Positions 45,401 to 54,400 of a DNA stretch of 64,000 bases are shown here, piece after piece. Under the pieces are notes generated by a model. That model ran no database searches, was not told the origin of the DNA, and saw only the letters and a program-made list of their open reading frames with translations. This stretch comes from Paragonimus skrjabini miyazakii (taxonomy: Eukaryota > Platyhelminthes > Trematoda > Plagiorchiida > Troglotrematidae): contig JTDE01021359.1 in NCBI GenBank assembly GCA_014338405.1, forward strand, positions 16,362-80,361. The letters are read 5' to 3'. Numbering within the stretch: the stretch's first letter is position 1; every line of letters begins with the position of its first letter. The translations under genes and the position numbers were made by a program.

Positions 45401-48400
45401 GTTTCGTATGAACCACTGTATCGAAACATTTTGTGTTATTCTGACTTAGTCCTTCTTAACTTAAGTTGATGAGCGTTTTGTATACCAACATGACATCATA
45501 ACCGGCATACGGGGCCGTTGCATATTGTCATCATTCGAATGTGGCTGTCGTCAATAATTTCCATGCTTTCCAATTGGTCAGTCAGCAATACAGCTTATCA
45601 ATACTAACCCCTTTTAAAGGTATCTCAAAATGCAAGCGGTTCACGTGATCACAATCACTGCTGTTCAGTTTGTACCGGATACTTTGCAAACATATGGTTC
45701 ATACTTATGCCTCAAGTATGCCTCTGGGAATGTTGATGTGATAGGTTCCAGGACATTGCCTTCGTAACTGTGCCGATTTTCACAAGATAGACTTGTAGAC
45801 GTCGGTTCTAACTTCATGCTGTTTCATGTGTGCGGCTCAAAGAAACGGAATCGTATTATTTGGAATCGGGTTCGCCGAATAGTGTTCAGGCTTGAACTAT
45901 TCTTGAACGTGATAAGGAAAAAGTCATAGTGAAATCATAGCAAGCAGTTTCACTGGGGTATGGCGGACACTCATTTATAATACCACATAAATGTTCTATT
46001 CGCCGCCATGAATTGTGCGCGGTGTCACATACAGCAGTACGATTCATCTAATGAGCGTCGAACGTGGACAGATGGCAATACATTTGTTTCTCCAGTCGGG
46101 TGTTCCGTTTCTAAACTGGACATCCAATTGGTCACTTACATGTCAATTATATATGGTTTTCAGCACTTGACTGTATTGCATTTTCCTAAGTTTCATGATC
46201 TAGGATTTGCTGTTATTTTTACCTAGAGCAATAAACCTGAAATTCGTAGGAATACCAGCAGATTCGTTTGGAATATCCTGAAAATCTACCTCATCTTGAC
46301 TGACAGTTTTTCGCTTTGGACATATCGAAAGTGCATCTTCAGTTGTGTGACCTGATCTGACGTGCATGTTTGTTATCGAGAACACAGGTTTACTCAACAG
46401 AACCCTAAATTTGATCAGTATATTAACTGTGCGTCATCACCTGTACGTGTTACAGCCTTACTCTTACGGCCTATTCATGACGTTCGATCATCCATATCGT
46501 TGAACCAATTTTTATAGTTCTGTTCGATTTAGTGATCATCCCAGCCATTCGTGCACCATTTTCATGGAAGTGTTCTCGGACTCCTTTTGTTTGCGATTCA
46601 TGGACCACTAAACCGGGTTCACCCTTTCATGCTGATGGTGAACACTCTCATTGCCGGAATGCAAACCTTTCTTCATCATATCTCTAGCTCTTCATACCAC
46701 ACCGTCCGTTTTCTTGCATTTCCCGCTAACATTCTATCCTCTCCGTTCATACGACACAGCAGGCGTATTGGTTATTGTTACAGTTGTCGGGAGGCGGTTG
46801 TTGGGCCTCGCATTAGGCTACCTAGCTTCTTCTCCGGCATTGTTGGCATTTTGTGGCGCAACTCAATTCATACAACAGTTAATGTCCTGCTTCCTTAATG
46901 AACCTGCCTGCTGAGCATGTGTTCTCTGATCATCTGATTTGCACTCATCAAAGGCAGAATGAACGTAACGATCCGACGACAGTCATTATTAGAAACTGTA
47001 ATACTGTTCGATGATCGATTCGGTACGTTTTATTCAGCCTTTATTATGGAGCTGACGTTTTTCCTACCATTGCTAAGAGGGATTCTGGTAACTGTGAGGT
47101 CCAGACTATCCACAAAGACTGCCCAGCCTTGTATCTCGGAGAATTTGTTTCGCCAACGCGCTATACATTGTCTTTAGACATCAGCACCACAATGTTACTG
47201 CTGGTTTGCAAACATGCGCTTGAATCGGAGTCTGACATTCGTACACGTAAACTCACTGACGAAGAACTAAATTTGTATGATTTTGAAAAAGGCCAACAGT
47301 AGCGTGTAAGATGCCTTGCGCATTGACATTTCGTTCGTGGTTACGTTTGCGAAATTAACATACACATTATATAGTGTGGGAGCAGGCAGCTAGGCAAAAT
47401 CGTACCATTACAAAATACCTTCTGCAGACCGGGCATTCAGTGGACCCAAGAACCGCCTTTAGACCCAAACTAAAGCAGGCTTTCAATATTGCATAAGCTG
47501 TTTCAATACATCAGCTGAATCTCACCCTGTGTGTGTGGTGACTAGCCTTGCGCTATGTTGATAAAAATGCAACTGGTACTCTTTGTTTCCATTTTACTTT
47601 CATTTTTTTCCAAACCCAAATTTTTTAGACCGATGTATTCTTCATACAATCTAACAACTATTAGACCACCCCCATCCATCCGAAATCCATATTGCGCCAT
47701 CTTTCTAATTGGTGTAAATCGATGAACATTCTCTTAATTCTGTTTGATCTGTATGGATTTTCTAACCATATTTCACCATTTCCATTCAATCCGTATGGAT
47801 TTTTAACCATCTTTCTCCTTAGACTGCTATTACCCTTTCGACCCACAGCTATTCTATTTCATGTTCTTGTTAATGAGTATGCTTCAGTTGCATCTTGCTG
47901 CTTCCGCTTTAGTCACCTGACTGACTGTCTCAGACGTGACTAGATCAATTTCGCCCAGCTGCTTGCTCCCTCACTATATAATGTGTATGTTAATTTCGCA
48001 AAAGTAACTGATGGGATTCGAACGAAATGTCAATGTGCAAGACATCTTACGTGCTACTGTTGGCCTTTTTTTCAAGTTTATCAGTGGAAACCAATGTTTC
48101 AAACCTGCATGATTTTGTTGATCTCCTAAGTCGTCTGGTAATCGATGCACCGCTTACGGTATTCGTACCATTTTGGTCTCCCATTGAAGCGATGTTTTTG
48201 ATTAGAAGAGGTCCTTGATATAAATTTTCTGGTGGATATTTTTGTAAATCAACAACGCTACACATAATTGTTGACTCTTCATTTTCACAGTCCCCTTTTT
48301 TCGAACTGTGTTTGGATGCGCTGTAATATCCGTTATAAAAACATTACTCATTGTAAACCACTCGTTATGACGTTTATTGAGATGAATTATCAGTTCAAGT

Positions 48401-51400
48401 ATTTCCCCAACTCAGGTGAATTTAAGGCAAACATGGCATGAATTAGTCATTGAAATTGAGTTCTCTGATTCGATGGTATTCGGTTAGCAAGATGTATTCT
48501 GATGGATTTACTTTTTCCACTAGTCGAAATCAATTTGTCTCCGGACTTCGCTCCGTCATCATAAGCAAAATGCAAAGAACCGAGCCATAACAAGCACTTA
48601 TTCTTATGACGTTATTTGTAAGCTTTTATGAAATTTCACGAATATTTAAGAAATCAGTTTTCCCTTGCTTGGTAACCACGGCAAATTGTGATGATGCGGT
48701 TGGTTCACCAGCGAATTTAGAATGTCACGATGTAGGGCAGATGTTACAACGCAGAGTTGTTTCTCCAATCCAGACTTACTTTTCGAATTTGGACCTTGGA
48801 CTGGCCGATCATTAGTTTGCGCTTTACGGTTTTGACTGCGTTGATCGACTAGGTTTTCACAGCACGTTTGTTCTACAAATTCCAGACACCATGTTGAAAT
48901 AGTCTACATTGCTGTCAGGTTGCCTCAACCTGTTGTTACAGCACGTTTTCAGTGTCAGACAGATTTAATCGCACGTGCTTGTATTCACGCTCATCTAATG
49001 CGAACTACTTGTATACGCTAATTAGTTAATGGGTGTACATATGTGTCGTTGTTAAATTTTTCATTTGGGACATCCTTCATGATCTTGAATACTTTCTAGG
49101 TCTGGCGTCCATTAACTCGAAACAGGAACTCTCTATATCAGAACTATTCAGCTGAATTTACCGGGTATCCTATTTACATAATTTAGCCCCTCAAAAAATT
49201 TCGACTGTCATTTAAACAAAACGAGGAGCGTATACTTCCGTGGACCGGTTTCACCTCTCTCAAATAGCTATTTAGCCCCCAACATACGGTCTACTCTATT
49301 GACATTTTGACTGTTTGTCAGCGGACAGGAATCCAGTAATCGATAGACATTGATTGAGTAGTTGGCATTGTGAGTATCATAATAGATTTTGCGTGTGGAA
49401 AAAAGTTTGTTATTTATAAATGAATAGAGTGGTAATTCATACCTATATTTTGTGCACGATAATCGGCTGATCATCCTTATACTCAAAATCTGCCACGTGG
49501 ATTCGTCCGAACACTTTGATTCAGTTTGGGAGAAATCTCCACGTCAGTTAGTAAGCTACGGTTAACTGTGCGCTTGAGTATTGACCCGTTTTACTGTGTG
49601 CTGTTATTTTCGTGAGCGTGAATTGCTAAGGAAGGATTTCTTGAATCTCCACGCCGCGATTCGCTTTCACCTCTATAGTGTGAGTGGCTTTGTTTATCTT
49701 TGATGAGTAGTCGGAAGGTTTGGTTAACTTTTAAAGTATCCATATGAGAAAATTTCGAATCAGCGACAGTAGTCGCTTGTTGACCAATAAGTTAGCGTCT
49801 TTAGTTGTCTCTAGAGAGGTTAACACTGGAGATGGTGCCAGGTTGTGATTGATCATTTACGCTGCGTATAGTGGACACATCTTCCCACTTATCGCTTAAA
49901 CCCGCTTGCCGTATGTTAACCATGGACACCTTTGGCAACGGCTTGACATTCACCTCTCTATATAGGATATGATGTACGGCGCGATTATGTATGGTTTACT
50001 GTTCTACTGTTGCGAAACCTGATCGCCAGATGTCGATGATGTGTAGACTCTGTTTTTTGGTAGTCGTCTGCGGGACATTGCCCCCTGTGTATGTGGTGGC
50101 AGCACCACATGGACAGCGATGAAGTTCTTCAGCGTCTGTTCGGAACAGATAGCCTCCTTTAACGCGGATTAGCTTCATCTCCAATTAAGATGGCACGCGC
50201 ACGCCTACTCGAAACCTATCATATCCTGTTCTGTTTACACTTCCTGAGTGTGACTGGAAAAATAGCATAGTGGTCAGCTCATTACTTGACGTGATAGCAT
50301 GAAGACGTCAGCATAACGTTTGACCTCAGTTTATTCTACCCGGATTTCCAGTTGAGGTCCAGAATAGATGCTGAGTGTCGTTGTCTAGAAATATTGAAGG
50401 ATGGGGCTGCAAATCGTAGCTAGTGGCTTATGTGCTGACAGGTTTGTTGTCGTGGCCATCTGTAGCTGTTATTATACAATCTTCTTTGTTAAGGAGGCAA
50501 TTGTCAAAATCACGTACGGTGTAGGACTGACAAAAAATTCTTTCGTTATTATTGCTGTATTTCTTATCCCTAGTTTTCGTCTACTAATTCTAGTATTAAT
50601 ATAATGATTGGAATCCACCTGGTGCAATAGTATGGCGCTGTTGACGGATTTCGTTATTCCACTGTTGAGCCAAGCTCAACTCACGAATACGGTTAATGCA
50701 AAATTTTACGCCGCTAAGTTGCGTGTCCACTTTACGTCCAGTCTGGTTCTATGCCCACGCCTGAAAGATAAAGTGCCTGTTTCTGTCGCCTCGTTTTGTG
50801 TATACTCATTCACTTGTTTCTGTGGAACCAGTTATGTTGGCCGCACGACCAGACGCCCATCTGAACGGGTCCGGGAACATCACCCAGCTTGGCTCAACAG
50901 TGGAATAACGAAATCCGTCAACAGCACCATACTATCGCACCTGGTGGATTCCAATCATTATGTTAATGTGACGGATGCATTTTGCCTAATTCTAGTATGT
51001 TTGGTTGTTTTGTCGTACTGAGTTACTCTTTGGTCCGTTTTCACACGTGCGTAATAATATAATAATGAGACACTACACGTCATGATTAGTTGGCACACGT
51101 TTCACGGCAACCGGTTAAGGGTTTTCCGGGGGTAACAGCCTTTCCTGGTGGATTTCAGCATATAACAACTGACTATTCTTTTAAGCGTTTTTCATCATTT
51201 TGGGTCAACATTGATCATTTTATTGAACATGAAACAAGTGCGCATACTGCGTTTGGTTTGCGTCTCAGACGTGTGTGCACGGAGCACAGTGTGCCTGTGT
51301 AAGTAATGAGCACATTCTCGTGTCCAACAAACGTACTTAGTCCCATGTGGTGGTGGCAACAGTTAACCGAACTTCAAAATAACCTAAACGGCCGAGCCTT

Positions 51401-54400
51401 TTGCGCCAGAATGGCATCTAGGCTCAAGGTTCGTGGCGGATTGCTTGCGTGTTAGATAGCAGCTTATAGACGATTACTAGGGACCATTGAATGGCAATAG
51501 TGAATTAGAAACATTGGTTACGGGTTTCAAACCTTAGTCGTGGAACTGGGGCCGGTAAGAAATGTAGGAGCAAAACCCGTCAATTTTTGATGACTCAGAT
51601 GCACGCAAAACGATTACTCAAAACAATAGACACTCCACATATTCATCGCTTTTTGGTAAGAGTTCGGAGGACATTGACGAAAAATAAAAAAAAATATCGC
51701 TCGTGCTTTCATGTGAACATTGTAGACCATACACTCTTGTACACGATTGTTGAATTCTTCGGCTTCATCTCGATGTTTTGCCCTACATTGTTTAATTTCT
51801 TTAAGGTATTCATTATTTTCACCTCCGTCCAATCGTTTTGCAATTTCCAGACGGCATTTCTGTTCCGTTACGGTTCTTGTTTTCCTTTTCTGTCGTTCGC
51901 TGTTTCTTATTATTGTATTTGCCAGGTGGTAGTTTGACGATGCTGTTCCTTCCAGGATACACAAGTTCTTCTTTCATTGTTCCGATAATTGTTTTTGCAT
52001 TTCTGATAAAGAAATCAGTGTAGTTGGACTCTTTTTGGTTCAACAGTGGTATTCCACAGACATGCACAATTTATGCAGTGGACAGCGGTGTTCTTTTGAT
52101 ACGTTTATTGCCTGGGTCTGCTGGCTTCGGAAGTGAACTTTTGAACAGTTTTTTTTTCATTCGTTTTGCTAATTGTTGCGTTTTGTTGACTTTCAGTGTG
52201 TTCACCATTTCACACAAATTGTACTGATGATGCTGCTTGGCTTGGCGGCAACACATCTGCAATCTAACCAACTAGCATGAAAAACGACCTAACACGGACA
52301 ACTATGTTTAGGTTTTCATCGGGCTATCAAGGCGGCCTAAGGCAGTCGACCTTCGCTCGCTTTTTAAACGCACTTTGGTCAGTTGATTGTGCCATTCGAA
52401 TGTGTAACATTTCGTAGACTACGTGCAAGATTCGAGATTTATCGGTTTGGGTTCCTGATTGTTCGGATGTGATGGGGGATTTTGGCATGTGAATGGCTGC
52501 TTTGTGGCTTCATATTGTTAGTTCAGACACAGAATCGAAATAGCAAGAACCTTTAACTCGAGATTTTTAACTATTTCCTTTTCTCTCAGACGTGCGTGGC
52601 TGCGATCCTTCAGCCGGAAGTGTACAGTCACCTGCGGTTATCCCGTCAACAGCCGTCCCCATCGATCCCTCTCTGTCTGAATATATCCGGAATGAGCAAG
52701 AAGGGCTAGACCAAGCCCAGCGCGAACTGGACGAAGAAGCAGCTAGTCTGGAACAGCGATTGCGCGTCCAAATGGTCCGTGCACCGGGATCCGCGGCGGA
52801 AGAGGAATTGCTCAGGCGATGGTTTGTGTTGGTTAGCCGTAAGAATGCCCTCATTCATCGGGCTCATCAGTTATCGATCATGTGAGTGAACGATCTTTTC
52901 TAACTTTTTACTTGTTAACAGGGAAAAGGAGGATGATTTGAAACGGAAAACGCAGATGTTACGAGAAGAGTTGCGCCAAATTCTTTCTGTCGAAGGTATG
53001 TTTCTACACCACTCCTCGTGGTCTTTGTGTTTAACTTGTCTACCGGCCAGATCATAATTGGTATCATGGACAGCAATACATCAGTGGCTCATACTGATCC
53101 TTGCCTGCCATGTAATCACGGAAGGGGAGAAATAAACTCCAGCTAAAACGTAAGCGGCAGGGATGACGGGAAGCATTGAATCTTACAGGTTGTCTGTTTT
53201 ACAAATAAAGCCACAACCTCGCACAATTTTTAACAGTTAGTCTTCCTGGAGACGACACCTTCGTTTTGAATGACTGATTGTACGATCTTCCATGAAGACA
53301 TTGAGTAACGCGTAACGATAAATCAACGACCCCAACTAACAAAAGCAAGACTTAACCACAATGCCACGGTACTACTGAACAGATTGTCAGAGTGGATAGA
53401 TAGATAACTTCAATAGTTTCGGTCGACAAATCACTTCCTGGGAATGAATTACAGTTTGGTATCGAACAGGCTAAAGATGAATTATAATCACAATATAACA
53501 TTCATACTTAGCAGCAGACCAGTGAGGGGTGTGCTTTTGTGCATTTCATCTAACGGTGTATACTTGAATATTATGTCGTCAGTTGTATTCATCTTGGTAC
53601 CCATCAAAGCCAACATTTTTCGAAATTGGCTCGCTAAAAAGTTTATCAGAATGCGAGTGCTACGGTCAAACGAAACAGGTTGTGATCCACTGCTCTACCA
53701 TATAATACCCGTCGCCCCGGGACTTTTTCGGTAACTGAATATTGTTGTCCACAATTGCAGTCTTCTGACGCGGTTCAGAACTCAGTAGTCAAATGAGTAA
53801 CGCAACTCTACTGGAGAAATTACCTGTATGGAAAGTTCACAACGCTTAGTTGGACAGGTAACCCTGTTAGTATAAACTAGAGTGTATTTGTGTTTGTCAA
53901 TCAACCATGAATATTGTCCAACTGAAATATGGCTGGATTAGCCAACCAACCTATTGGCGAAGCCTGACAGTAATGCAGTATGCTCAATCTGACTTGCAGT
54001 TGTTGTCAGTCCCGGCCTAGATAGTCAGCTAATTGTGTTTGCAACTGCGTTTGCACAGGTATTCCGCACATCGTCAAACGTGATTCGGTTGTTATTTCGA
54101 TAGGCCTTTATGAACTTTCAGGTTTGTTTTTAAATCCGAAATTAACCTGGAGTTTTACGTGGGAACCAATTATTTTTGTTATTGTCAATGTGGATCACAG
54201 CGGTAAATACCGGACGTTGTTTTCATGTTCAAGGATAACTCTGACTGGTCCACCTAGTCGTGCGAATTCTACAATTAAACTTTTTTTGTTTGCGTGCACT
54301 TCAGATTTTATGAAAACGGACAGCGACCGGCGTCGGGAGGACTTGTTACTGCATGACTTAGTCAAACTGGTCAACGAAAGAGACGATATGATCAAAGAAT

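Larger units (their letters stand above)
43594..49959. other. EHBP1 intron with scattered retroelement scraps
   Basis: First part of the 9-kb intron. It holds a family 1 scrap (44830-45002), an RT scrap (46550-46660), a short sequence repeat (47740-47825) and a weak tRNA-like module on the - strand near 48005-48060. No host exon was found. Confidence 0.45.
50597..50985 (+). mobile_element. Penelope-like element insertion with inverted end
   Basis: An open frame reads LRVHFTSSLVLCPRLKDKVP, FCVYSFTCFCGTSYVGRTTR and RPSERVREHHPAWLNSGITK, then SVNSTILSHLVDSNH: the GIY-YIG endonuclease of Penelope-like elements up to near its C-terminus. The left end (50603-50675) is an inverted copy of 50887-50959, with three differences over 73 bases. 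The insert is bordered by a perfect 13-bp direct repeat (50584-50596 and 50986-50998), which looks like a target-site duplication. RT is absent. Confidence 0.82.

Noticed and set aside
52567..52854. - strand open frame of 95 codons
   Set aside because: It is the complement of the EHBP1 bMERB exon; composition (Ser/Arg-rich) is that of an antisense shadow.
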